A DNA stretch of 64,000 bases from Armatimonadota bacterium. GTDB lineage: Bacteria; Armatimonadota; Fimbriimonadia; Fimbriimonadales; GBS-DC. Positions within the stretch are counted from its first letter, which is position 1. Every line of letters starts with the position of its first letter. The notes under the pieces were generated by a model, which did not search any database, was not told the DNA's origin, and saw only the letters and a list, made by a program, of their open reading frames with translations. The stretch is from contig JABWCR010000013.1 in NCBI GenBank assembly GCA_013359125.1, forward strand, positions 47,342-111,341, given 5' to 3'. Shown one piece after another: positions 52,797 to 60,589 of the stretch. The position numbers were made by a program, and so were the translations under genes.

Positions 52797-53767
52797 GTCC
52801 CTTCTCCAATCTTGAGCCTATTATTATCAAGTCTCTTGATTATACCGCGCTCTATGTCGTTTGGTTCCCAGGTTGGGTCGATTTCATCGATCAATGCTTG
52901 CATTTTCGGCGGAATCGGCGCTCGAAAACGCAGTTCTCCGCCCGACGTTGGGTGTCGGAACTGCAATCGCCAGGCCAAAAGCGCCTGTCCGCCCGATTCG
53001 CCCTTGGCATAGAGCGGATCGCCGACCAACGGGTGCCCGAGCGACGCGGCGTGCACTCGCACCTGGTGCGTGCGCCCGGTATGCAGTTCGGCCAACAGCA
53101 GCGCCATTCCCGAACCTTTGGTCAACAGATAGAAATCGGTCTTTGCCGGGCGGCCGTTTGGAACGATCGCCATCTTCTGCCGATTCTTAGGATGTCGCCC
53201 GATCGGTTTGTCAACCGTAGCCGTTTTCCAAGTCGGTTCTCCGATGCAGATAGAGAGATAGGCGCGATGGATTCGTCGGGCCTGAAGGGCTTGTGCCAGA
53301 CGCCAATGCGCCAGGTTGGTCTTGGCCACAATGATCAGTCCGGCGGTTTCTTTGTCCAGTCGATGCACGATACCGGGTCGAAAGGGCTCACCCGCATCCG
53401 AGAGGGCGGTCTGCCGTCCCAGCAGTGCATGAACCAGCGTGCCCGATTGGGAACCGGGCGCGGGGTGCACCGTCATTCCGACCGGTTTGTTGATCACCAG
53501 TATGCAGTCGTCCTCGTAGATGACGTCCAATGGGATCGATTCAGGCGTCAGGTTCAGCGTTTCGGGCGGCAGAGGCTGAAACTCGATCTCGTCGCCTGCG
53601 GCGAGTCTCTTGTCCTTTGGCACGGCTTTGCCGTTGACTAGGACGTTGCCGTGAGCGATGGCGGCTTGGATTTTTGCTCGGCTGATGTCGGGCAGGCTGT
53701 TGGCGATAAAGCGGTCGAGGCGGAGGCCTGCTTCGTCGGGGCCAACGGTCAGGCGGTAACCGGGCAT
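52787..53767 (-). CDS. rluD: RluD-type 23S rRNA pseudouridine synthase
   Basis: 326 residues. N-terminal S4 domain (RLDRFIANSLPDISRAKIQAAI) and RluA catalytic core with HRLDKETAGLIIVAKT, where Asp is the nucleophile, plus ELHTGRTHQVRVHAASLGHPLVGD. It isomerises uridines in helix 69 or a related site of 23S rRNA. The ATG is 9 nt from the 3' end of tRNA-Gly, with no room for its own promoter or Shine-Dalgarno, so it is probably released by tRNA processing. Confidence 0.93.
   Translation of the reverse strand: MPGYRLTVGPDEAGLRLDRFIANSLPDISRAKIQAAIAHGNVLVNGKAVPKDKRLAAGDEIEFQPLPPETLNLTPESIPLDVIYEDDCILVINKPVGMTVHPAPGSQSGTLVHALLGRQTALSDAGEPFRPGIVHRLDKETAGLIIVAKTNLAHWRLAQALQARRIHRAYLSICIGEPTWKTATVDKPIGRHPKNRQKMAIVPNGRPAKTDFYLLTKGSGMALLLAELHTGRTHQVRVHAASLGHPLVGDPLYAKGESGGQALLAWRLQFRHPTSGGELRFRAPIPPKMQALIDEIDPTWEPNDIERGIIKRLDNNRLKIGEGTCD
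52811..52831. promoter_or_regulatory. HAIR-like (HspR) operator at clpB
   Basis: CTTGAGC-N7-TATCAAG, against the HAIR consensus CTTGAGT-N7-ACTCAAG, has the exact 7-nt spacing and 11 of 14 arm matches. It begins at the predicted clpB transcription start. HspR represses clpB and dnaK in actinobacteria and Deinococcus. No hspR gene is in the window, and the site is inside rluD coding DNA. Confidence 0.5.
52839..52844 (-). promoter_or_regulatory. -10 box of clpB
   Basis: A perfect TATAAT on the minus strand, 42 nt before the clpB ATG and within rluD. The -35 (GAACCA) is weak. Confidence 0.5.
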
Positions 53768-53776
53768 AGCGAGAAT

Positions 53777-53851
53777 TGGAGCGGGCGATGGGATTCGAAC
53801 CCACGACCCTCTGCTTGGGAAGCAGATGCTCTACCCCTGAGCTACACCCGC
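53777..53851 (-). tRNA. tRNA-Gly (CCC)
   Basis: 75 nt with encoded CCA. Acceptor GCGGGTG pairs with CGCCCGC. Anticodon stem TCTGC/GCAGA, loop TTCCCAA, anticodon CCC. Followed after 9 nt by the rluD ATG. Confidence 0.95.
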
Positions 53852-53894
53852 GCCGATGCTATTATGGCTTGGCCGGTAGGCCGATGTCAAGCAT

Positions 53895-53989
53895 TGGCGG
53901 GAGCGCGTAGGAATTGAACCTACCGAAGACGGTTAACGCCTCCAATCGGGTTTGAAGCCCGTCAGGGACACCAGCCCCCATTCGCTCCC
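53895..53989 (-). tRNA. selC: tRNA-Sec (selenocysteine, UCA)
   Basis: 95 nt with encoded CCA and discriminator G. The D stem is 6 bp (GGGGGC/GTCCCT) with a 4-nt loop, the anticodon loop is CTTCAAA (UCA), the variable arm is a 7-bp stem (GGAGGCG/CGTCTTC) and the T arm is GTAGG-TTCAATT-CCTAC. The 8-bp-type acceptor (GGGAGCGA) is the feature that marks bacterial tRNA-Sec; its last pair is A-G. It reads UGA with SelB. It lies 43 nt upstream of tRNA-Gly on the same strand. Confidence 0.93.
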
Positions 53990-54000
53990 TTTTTGCTCGG

Positions 54001-54597
54001 TTAGTCTACCTTCAGCACAAAATCGAAGGTCAGTTGGTTTTCCTTGTCCTTGACCTTTTTCACCAAACAGGCGGCCTTGTAGAGGTGATCGCGCTGGTTG
54101 GCGGCAACTCCGGGGAAGTAAAGCTGAGTCGTCAGCACGCGGCCTTTGGGCGGGGCGACCTTGACGTGAATGTGCGGCGTGCGGCCCGGATAGGGGCCGG
54201 GCATGATCGTCTCAAGCTTATACTCGCCTTTTTTGTTCGCTCGGTGCCAGCCTCGATATTTGAATCCGGCGTTGTCGTAGACGCCGTCCGCATCGGCCTG
54301 CCAAAAATCGACCAAGGCTTCGGGCAGGGGATTGCCGTCAGTGTCCAGCACGCGACCGGCGAGTGTGATGACCGTGCCTTTGGCGCCTTTTTCGACCAAA
54401 CTGGCGCGCTCGGGGGCTTTCGGTTTGTAGTAGGGGCCTTCGATAATGGCGGGCGTCGGGTCGTCGGCATCGGGAATCTCGGGCGTGGGGGCCAGAGCGT
54501 TGCCGGCTAAGGGCCACAATGCGCCCGGAACAGCCAGAAAGAGTCCGGCCTTCAACAGTTTGCGTCTTTGCGGATCGGCTTCTTGATTGTGGCTCAT
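54001..54597 (-). CDS. Intradiol ring-cleavage dioxygenase-like exported protein
   Basis: 198 residues. The N-terminus has two Arg and a hydrophobic stretch (RRKLLKAGLFLAVPGALWPL), a TAT-like signal. The core has EGPYYKP, WQADADGVYDN, YRGWHRANKKGEYKLETIMPG and TPHIHVKV, which hold the two Tyr and two His that bind Fe(III) in protocatechuate/catechol dioxygenases. No aromatic-degradation genes are adjacent; small exported members of this family are of unsettled substrate. AGAGGAG precedes the ATG. Confidence 0.85.
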   Translation of the reverse strand: MSHNQEADPQRRKLLKAGLFLAVPGALWPLAGNALAPTPEIPDADDPTPAIIEGPYYKPKAPERASLVEKGAKGTVITLAGRVLDTDGNPLPEALVDFWQADADGVYDNAGFKYRGWHRANKKGEYKLETIMPGPYPGRTPHIHVKVAPPKGRVLTTQLYFPGVAANQRDHLYKAACLVKKVKDKENQLTFDFVLKVD

Positions 54598-54680
54598 TTT
54601 TTCTCCTCTGCGTAGATGAGATTAGTACGGTTTGGACAAGCAAAGGTTCAGCAAGAGAGTAGGAAGTTCCTGCTGCTCGG

Positions 54681-54686
54681 TAGAAT
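54681..54686 (+). promoter_or_regulatory. -10 box of the 54697 gene
   Basis: TAGAAT lies 10 nt before ATG 54697, so a leader of about 0-4 nt is expected. No Shine-Dalgarno is visible. Confidence 0.4.
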
Positions 54687-54696
54687 TGGGCTAACA

Positions 54697-55905
54697 ATGG
54701 CTACACGGGTTTGGAGCATGTGGGCTGGGGACGAGGGCAAGGTGTTCCAGGCCGTGGTGGACGCCTACAACCGCCGGCATCCGCGGCGCAGGGTGGCCAA
54801 CTTGGGCGGCGTAGAAGACTCCAAGACGATTCGAGCGATCATCGCAGGCGGGCCGCCCGACTTCTTCACCTTGCGAGAGCCGGGCTATTTGGCGCCGCTC
54901 GCTTCGCGCAAAGCCCTGCTGCCGCTGGACGAACGGTTTGCCAAGGCGGGTTTTAGACCCTCCGACTTTATCCCGGCGTCGCTCGATCAGGGGCGGGTGG
55001 CGGGCCGGCTTTACTCGATGCCGTTTCTATTGGACGCTGCCGCGCTCTTTTGGAACCCCGATCTATTTGCCAAGGCCGGTCTGCCTGAACGAGCGCCGCG
55101 AACGCTGGAGGAAACGCTCGAGTTTGCCAAAGCGCTGACCGAGTTCGATCGGTTTGGCAATGTCGAGCGGTTAGGCATGCGACCGCCGGAGCCGATGCAC
55201 CTGCTGGCCGCCTTTGGCGCGCGCATCGCCAGGCCAGAGACGGGAGAGATAATGGCGAACGCGCCCGAATGCCTCGAGGCGTTCGAGTGGTTTAGAAAAC
55301 TGGTCGAGGTTCAAGGCGGCGGCAAGAAAGTTCAGGCTTTCACAGCCGGATTTGGCAACGAGCAAGGCACCAACAACCCGTTCTTCGTCTCCAAGATCGC
55401 CATGATGATCAACGGCCAATGGAACCCCTATTGGTTCCAGATTTACGCGCCGAAGGTACGGTACGAGGTGAGCGCGATCCCGCATCCCAAGGCCAAGCCG
55501 CAGTTAGCTCGCCCCACCGTCATCGGCCAGAACATGTTTTGCATTCCGCGAGAATCGAGAGACCCAGAAGGCGCATGGGCTTTTATGCAATGGATGCAGA
55601 GCGACGAGGCGCAGATCCTGTTCGCCGATACGATGCACGGCATCCCCAACATCCGCAGACTGCTGAAAGAGCCTAAACTGCGCCAGCCTCAAAGCCCCAG
55701 TGAAGCCTGGAAGAGAGGGTACGCAAAGTTTCTCGATTTGGTGGACAGTCCCAACGCCCGCTATTTTCCGACGGTCTCCGTGGCCAACCTCTATCTGAAC
55801 GAGCTGACCACCGCGCAGGATTACGTCATGAGCGGCACAAAGTCGCCACGGCAGGCGCTGAACGACGCGCAGAGGCGCGTACAGAGAGAGGCCAATCGCC
55901 GATAA
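54697..55905 (+). CDS. Solute-binding-protein fold, no signal peptide seen
   Basis: 402 residues. RVWSMWAGDEGKVFQAVVDAYNRRHP, GGPPDFFTL, LYSMPFLLDAAALFWNPDLFAKAGL and PEGAWAFMQWMQSDEAQ match family 1 extracellular solute-binding proteins of sugar ABC importers. Yet the fold begins right at the ATG without a signal peptide or lipobox, and the upstream codons in the same frame do not supply one. It may be cytosolic, a degraded gene, or exported in some other way. Next gene is a lipoprotein of the same family. No permease gene is close. Confidence 0.8.
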   Translation: MATRVWSMWAGDEGKVFQAVVDAYNRRHPRRRVANLGGVEDSKTIRAIIAGGPPDFFTLREPGYLAPLASRKALLPLDERFAKAGFRPSDFIPASLDQGRVAGRLYSMPFLLDAAALFWNPDLFAKAGLPERAPRTLEETLEFAKALTEFDRFGNVERLGMRPPEPMHLLAAFGARIARPETGEIMANAPECLEAFEWFRKLVEVQGGGKKVQAFTAGFGNEQGTNNPFFVSKIAMMINGQWNPYWFQIYAPKVRYEVSAIPHPKAKPQLARPTVIGQNMFCIPRESRDPEGAWAFMQWMQSDEAQILFADTMHGIPNIRRLLKEPKLRQPQSPSEAWKRGYAKFLDLVDSPNARYFPTVSVANLYLNELTTAQDYVMSGTKSPRQALNDAQRRVQREANRR

Positions 55906-55962
55906 CGGGCAGGAAGCGGGCTGACGCCAGCGAACCTTTGCGGCATTCGGGAGGGATGAACC

Positions 55963-57309
55963 ATGAAGCGAACTTCGATCGCCATTTTGCTGACTTTGCT
56001 CGTACTGTGCATCGGTTGCAACAAAAAGGAAGAAACCGCGACCACGACCGGCGGCGGGTCGATCAATATCGTATGGGCCGAGTGGGAGCCGGCGACTTAT
56101 TTGCAAGAGTTAGCGGCGGACTTTACCAAAGAGACGGGGATCGAGGTCAACGTCAAGAAGATTCCGTGGGGGCAGTTCCAGGCCGAAGTGTACAAGACTC
56201 TCGGCGCCAAGAGCGACACTTACGACATTGTGATCGGGGACAGCCAGTGGCTGGGCTGGGGAGTTTCGGGCGGCCATTACGTCGACCTGACCGACTGGCT
56301 GAAGTCGAACGGAGAGATCGACGCCTTCGAACCGAGCGTGGTGGAGGCCTATGCCGAGTATCCAAAAGGCTCTGGCAAACTCTACTCCATGCCGACGCAA
56401 GGGGATGCGATCGGCTTTGCCTATCGAAAAGACCTCTTTGAAGACCCAAACGAGATGGCCGCGTTCAAGGCCAAGTACGGTCGCGATCTGGCCGTGCCCG
56501 ACACTTGGCAGGAGTTTCGCGACGTCGCCGAGTTCTTTACCCGCCCCGACAAGGGACTGTACGGCTGCGCGCTCTATTATGGCAAGGAATACGACGGCGT
56601 TACGATGGGCTTCCAACAGGTTCTCTGGAGCTTTGGAGGCGAACTGTACGATCCGGAGACCTTTGCAGTGCAAGGCGTCATCAACTCTCCCGAGGCGGTC
56701 CAGGCGCTGGAGTTTTACGTGAGTTTGGCGAAGTTTAATCCCAAGGGCTACGCCAATTACTATTGGCAGGAGTGTCTGCAGGCCTATCAATCAGGCTCGG
56801 TCGCGATGGCGATGGACTACTTTGCCTTCTTCCCCGGCTTGACGAACGAAGCCTCGAACAAGTTTGCCAAGAGCACGGGCTTTTTCATGATGCCGGGCTA
56901 CAAGAATGCTGATGGGACGGTTACACGCTACATCAGTCTGGGCGGGCAGGGGATGAGTCTCTGCGCCTATTCGAAAAAGCAGGACCTGTGCAAGCAGTTT
57001 ATGGAGTGGTTCGCCAAGCGCGAGACGCAGGAAAAATGGGCGCAGTTGGGCGGTTTCACTTGCCGAACGGACGTTCTAGAGTCCGATGCATTCAAGTCGG
57101 CGACCTCTTTCAACGCAGTTTTCGCAGCGTCCATGCCTCACTTGCGCGACTTTTGGGCGATACCCGAATACGAGAAGCTTCTGGAGAGTTGCCAGCGCAA
57201 CTGGAACGCGGCGGCGGTCAATCAGATCGCTCCAAAGGCCGCGCTAGACAAGATCGCACAGGAACATACCGATATCTTGAAGAAGGCGGGCATCCTGAAG
57301 CAAGAATAG
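55963..57309 (+). CDS. Solute-binding lipoprotein of a sugar-type ABC importer
   Basis: 448 residues. Lipobox LCIGC at about residues 15-19 after a hydrophobic signal. SINIVWAEWEPATYLQELAADFTKETGI, AKSDTYDIVIGDSQWLGW, GDAIGFAYRKDLFEDP and a repeated YAEYPKGSGKLYSMPTQ fit SBP family 1. GGGAGGGATG is the Shine-Dalgarno. Import permease and ATPase genes are not in the window. Related in fold, not close in sequence, to the gene before it. Confidence 0.9.
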   Translation: MKRTSIAILLTLLVLCIGCNKKEETATTTGGGSINIVWAEWEPATYLQELAADFTKETGIEVNVKKIPWGQFQAEVYKTLGAKSDTYDIVIGDSQWLGWGVSGGHYVDLTDWLKSNGEIDAFEPSVVEAYAEYPKGSGKLYSMPTQGDAIGFAYRKDLFEDPNEMAAFKAKYGRDLAVPDTWQEFRDVAEFFTRPDKGLYGCALYYGKEYDGVTMGFQQVLWSFGGELYDPETFAVQGVINSPEAVQALEFYVSLAKFNPKGYANYYWQECLQAYQSGSVAMAMDYFAFFPGLTNEASNKFAKSTGFFMMPGYKNADGTVTRYISLGGQGMSLCAYSKKQDLCKQFMEWFAKRETQEKWAQLGGFTCRTDVLESDAFKSATSFNAVFAASMPHLRDFWAIPEYEKLLESCQRNWNAAAVNQIAPKAALDKIAQEHTDILKKAGILKQE

Positions 57310-57311
57310 GG

Positions 57312-57317
57312 TATAAT
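57312..57317 (+). promoter_or_regulatory. -10 box of recG
   Basis: TATAAT is 9 nt before ATG 57327. The mRNA would begin within about 2 nt of the start codon. Confidence 0.5.
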
Positions 57318-57326
57318 TTGTCTACT

Positions 57327-59411
57327 ATGCCAGCCACGGCCGTCAGGCCGCTCTCGACCGAAGTGCAGTTTGTGCCAGGGGTCGGGCCCAAGGTAGCACA
57401 ACTGCTCGCCAAGTTAGAAATCTATACCCTGGGCGATCTTCTTTGGCATCTGCCGCGTCGCTATGAAGATCGAAGGCGGTTCTTAAACGTCGCTCGCGCT
57501 CGCCCGGGCGAGTATGGGCTGTTCAAAGGCAAGATCATAACCGTTGACAACCAAAAGGCTCGGGGCGGGCACATGACGCTGACCAAAGCCTATCTGGACG
57601 ACGGCACCGGCGCGATCGAGCTGATCTGGTTCAACCAGCCCTGGATGCGCGATCGATTGGTGAAGACCAAAGCGGGCGTCGTGGTTTTTGGCCAAGTCAA
57701 ATCGGGCGGATACAGCCTTCAGATCGAGACGCCGGAGTGGGAAGAGGCGAGCGATTCGAGCGACCCGATCCACTTCAATCGCATCGTGCCGATCTACCCG
57801 CTGACGGAAGGGGTGTATCAAAAGCATCTTCGCCGTATTCTTTATGGCGCGATCAATCTGGCCGAGACGCCGCCCGACATCCTGACCGATGAGCGACTGG
57901 CGCGTCTGCAGCTGATGCCGATACACGAAGCGATAAGACAGGTTCATTTTCCCGACAGCGAGGAGCAAGCCACCGAGGCGCGGCGGCGCTTGGCGTTCGA
58001 CGAGTTCCTCTTGATCCAGACCGGCATTGCGAGGCAAAAGGCGCAGGCGGCCAAGGAGCAGGGCATAGCGATGTCGTTCGACGCGCATGAGGTTGCTCAG
58101 GAGCTGGTCAGCCTGGTCGGATTCGAGTTGACGGGGGCTCAGAAGCGTTGCGCGAGGGAGATTTGGCGGGACATGGCGCAACCGCACCCAATGAATCGTC
58201 TCTTGCAGGGCGACGTGGGGTCGGGAAAGACGGCCGTTGCGGCGGCGGCTCTGCTCGCCGCCGTTCGTTCTGGCTATCAGGCAGCGATCATGGCGCCGAC
58301 GGAGATTCTGGCCGAACAGCATTGGAGCACCTTGGCCAATCTGATGGTCGGCGCGGGCATCCCGGTCGAGTTGATGTTGGGCAAGATGACCAAGAAGCAG
58401 AAGGAGCAAGCGCGAGAGCGGGTCTTGGCAGGCGATTCGATGGTGGCAGTCGGCACGCACGCGCTGATTCAAGAGGGCGTCGAGTTCCGCAACTTAGGGT
58501 TGGTCGTGATCGACGAACAGCATCGTTTCGGCGTCATGCAGCGCAAGGCGCTGAGGCAGAAAGGCGCCAACCCGCACGTATTGGTGATGACCGCAACGCC
58601 GATCCCGCGGACGCTGACCATGACGATTTATGGCGAGTTGGACACTTCGATCATCGACGAAATGCCGCCGGGACGCAAGCCCGTGCGCACGCATTGGAAG
58701 GCGCCGGATCAGCGCGGAAGCGTCTATGCCGGCGTCAGAAAACTGCTGAGCGAGGGTCGGCAGGCCTATGTGATCTGTCCGCTGGTCGAAGAATCGGAGA
58801 AGCTTCAGGCCCAGGCGGCGGAGGAACTCTTCGAGAAGCTTCGGCGCGACATCTTCCCGGACATTGAGGTCGGCTTGTTGCACGGGCGCATGAAACCGGC
58901 GGAAAAGGAGCTGGCCATGGAGCGGTTTCGCAACGGCGATGTCAAGGTCTTAGTTGCGACGACCGTGGTCGAGGTGGGCGTGGACGTGCCCAACGCCACC
59001 GTGATGGTGATCGAGGACGCCGATCGGTTCGGCTTGGCGCAACTGCATCAGCTCCGCGGTCGAATTGGTCGAGGCGATCAGCAGTCCTTTTGCGTCATGA
59101 TCGGCGATCCCAAATCGGACGATGGTCGGGCGCGATTAGACACAATGGTGGCGACGACCGACGGCTTCCGGATTGCAGAAGAAGACTTGAAACTGCGCGG
59201 GCCGGGCGAGATATACGGCGTTCGCCAAAGCGGGATGCCGGTACTGAAGGTCGGCGATCTGATTCAAGATCGAGAAGTTTTGATCTCGGCTCGCGAGGAG
59301 GCTTTCGAGATCGTCAAGGCCGATCCGGATTTGAGTCAAAGGGAAAACTACCGATTGCGCGAAGCCTTAGAGAATCAGATCGCCAAACTGGACGTGGTCA
59401 ACGTCAGCTAA
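57327..59411 (+). CDS. recG: ATP-dependent DNA helicase RecG
   Basis: 694 residues, usual length. The N-terminal wedge/OB domain (about 60-160; YGLFKGKIITVDNQKARG) is followed by helicase domains with GDVGSGKTAVAAAALLAA, VIDEQHRFGVMQRKAL (the RecG form of motif II), MTATPIPRTLTMT, TTVVEVGVDVPNATVMVI and QLHQLRGRIGRG. It remodels stalled forks and Holliday junctions. ATG 57327 is set by the family N-terminus; the frame is open upstream inside the previous gene. TAATG overlap with coaD. Confidence 0.96.
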   Translation: MPATAVRPLSTEVQFVPGVGPKVAQLLAKLEIYTLGDLLWHLPRRYEDRRRFLNVARARPGEYGLFKGKIITVDNQKARGGHMTLTKAYLDDGTGAIELIWFNQPWMRDRLVKTKAGVVVFGQVKSGGYSLQIETPEWEEASDSSDPIHFNRIVPIYPLTEGVYQKHLRRILYGAINLAETPPDILTDERLARLQLMPIHEAIRQVHFPDSEEQATEARRRLAFDEFLLIQTGIARQKAQAAKEQGIAMSFDAHEVAQELVSLVGFELTGAQKRCAREIWRDMAQPHPMNRLLQGDVGSGKTAVAAAALLAAVRSGYQAAIMAPTEILAEQHWSTLANLMVGAGIPVELMLGKMTKKQKEQARERVLAGDSMVAVGTHALIQEGVEFRNLGLVVIDEQHRFGVMQRKALRQKGANPHVLVMTATPIPRTLTMTIYGELDTSIIDEMPPGRKPVRTHWKAPDQRGSVYAGVRKLLSEGRQAYVICPLVEESEKLQAQAAEELFEKLRRDIFPDIEVGLLHGRMKPAEKELAMERFRNGDVKVLVATTVVEVGVDVPNATVMVIEDADRFGLAQLHQLRGRIGRGDQQSFCVMIGDPKSDDGRARLDTMVATTDGFRIAEEDLKLRGPGEIYGVRQSGMPVLKVGDLIQDREVLISAREEAFEIVKADPDLSQRENYRLREALENQIAKLDVVNVS

Positions 59412-59896
59412 TGAAGAGAATCGCCGTCTATCCGGGCAGTTTCGACCCTCCGACGATGGGGCACGTCGACATCATCGAGCGAGGGGCGGCGCTGTTCGAC
59501 GAGCTGATCGTGGCGGTAGCCGTTAACAGCCAAAAGCAGCCGTTCTTTACGACCGAAGAGCGGGTTGAAATTCTGAAAGAGTGTTGCGCCGACTATCCGA
59601 ATGCTCGTGTGGACTCGTTTCAGGGTTTGCTGGTCGATTATGCTCAGAGCCAGGGCGCGTCGGCAATCGTGCGCGGTCTGCGGGCGCTCTCGGATTTCGA
59701 GTACGAGTTTCAGATGGCGTCGATCAATCGAAAGCTGAACGAACAGATCGATACGGTCTGCCTGTTGACGCGCTGGGAGCACGCCTATCTCTCCAGTTCG
59801 ATCGTCAAGGAGCTTTTCATCAACGGCGGCGATGCGACCGGATTGGCGCCGGAGGCAACCTTGAAAAAACTGGCCAAAAGGCGCGCCGCGGGTTGA
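59411..59896 (+). CDS. coaD: Phosphopantetheine adenylyltransferase
   Basis: 161 residues. YPGSFDPPTMGHVDIIERGAALFDEL contains the T-x-G-H nucleotidyltransferase motif. QGASAIVRGLRALSDFEYEFQM and the ISSS-like YLSSSIVKELFINGGD fit CoaD, which makes dephospho-CoA from phosphopantetheine and ATP. The ATG overlaps the recG stop by 1 nt; the longer frame upstream is inside recG. Confidence 0.96.
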   Translation: MKRIAVYPGSFDPPTMGHVDIIERGAALFDELIVAVAVNSQKQPFFTTEERVEILKECCADYPNARVDSFQGLLVDYAQSQGASAIVRGLRALSDFEYEFQMASINRKLNEQIDTVCLLTRWEHAYLSSSIVKELFINGGDATGLAPEATLKKLAKRRAAG

Positions 59897-59953
59897 CGAA
59901 ACGTGCCACAATTATTCATCGCTTGCTGGGACCAATAGGGAGGAGACGAGCCA

Positions 59954-60505
59954 ATGATCAATACGGATGTGCGATTGGTGCGGAAGTGGTTGCGCGACTT
60001 AGACGAGTATTTGGAATCGAGCCGGACGCTTGGGCCGTTTACGGTAGGGCTGGACAAGCGCGAGTGCATTATGCTGGTGCAGCAGATCTTAGCCAATCTG
60101 CCTTCCGAGTTTGAGGCGGCGGATCGAATTCTAAGGGATCAAGAGCGATTGATCGGCGGCGCTCAGGACGAGGCCGAGCAGACGCTGGCCACTGCCGGCA
60201 GCGAGGCGGCGCGCGCAATCGAAGAGGCTAAAACGCAGGCGAAGCAGATTCTGGACCAGGCCAAGGCGATGCAAGCCAACATGATCGAGCAGACCGAGGT
60301 CTATCGGCTGGCCGAGGCGCAGGCCCGAGAGATTCTCGAGTCGGCCAAGGATGGCTCCCGACAGATTCGCCAAGGCGCCGACGAGTATGCCCATGAAGTG
60401 CTGACCCAAGTCGAGAATGCACTGTCCAAGGTCATGGGAACCGTACAGAACGGCAAGAGCTACCTAGAGGACTATCTGCATCACCGAGCCGTGGTCCGAA
60501 GGTAG
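59954..60505 (+). CDS. Coiled-coil hypothetical protein downstream of coaD
   Basis: 183 residues, nearly all helical. Residues about 65-160 have dense Ala/Glu/Gln heptads (DEAEQTLATAGSEAARAIEE) like ATP-synthase b or DivIVA-type coiled coils. No membrane segment. AGGAG precedes the ATG. Small coiled-coil genes after coaD occur in several phyla without assigned function. I cannot name this one. Confidence 0.75.
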   Translation: MINTDVRLVRKWLRDLDEYLESSRTLGPFTVGLDKRECIMLVQQILANLPSEFEAADRILRDQERLIGGAQDEAEQTLATAGSEAARAIEEAKTQAKQILDQAKAMQANMIEQTEVYRLAEAQAREILESAKDGSRQIRQGADEYAHEVLTQVENALSKVMGTVQNGKSYLEDYLHHRAVVRR

Positions 60506-60589
60506 GCCGCGGTTGTCGGTATCGCGTCCCGTGTTGCAGTCTTCGCGTTCTTTGCCGAATCGGACGACATTGCTGGAGGCATCGTTTTC

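Noticed and set aside
52811..52831. CIRCE element at clpB
   Set aside because: TTAGCACTC-N9-GAGTGCTAA is not present; the palindrome has HAIR geometry instead.
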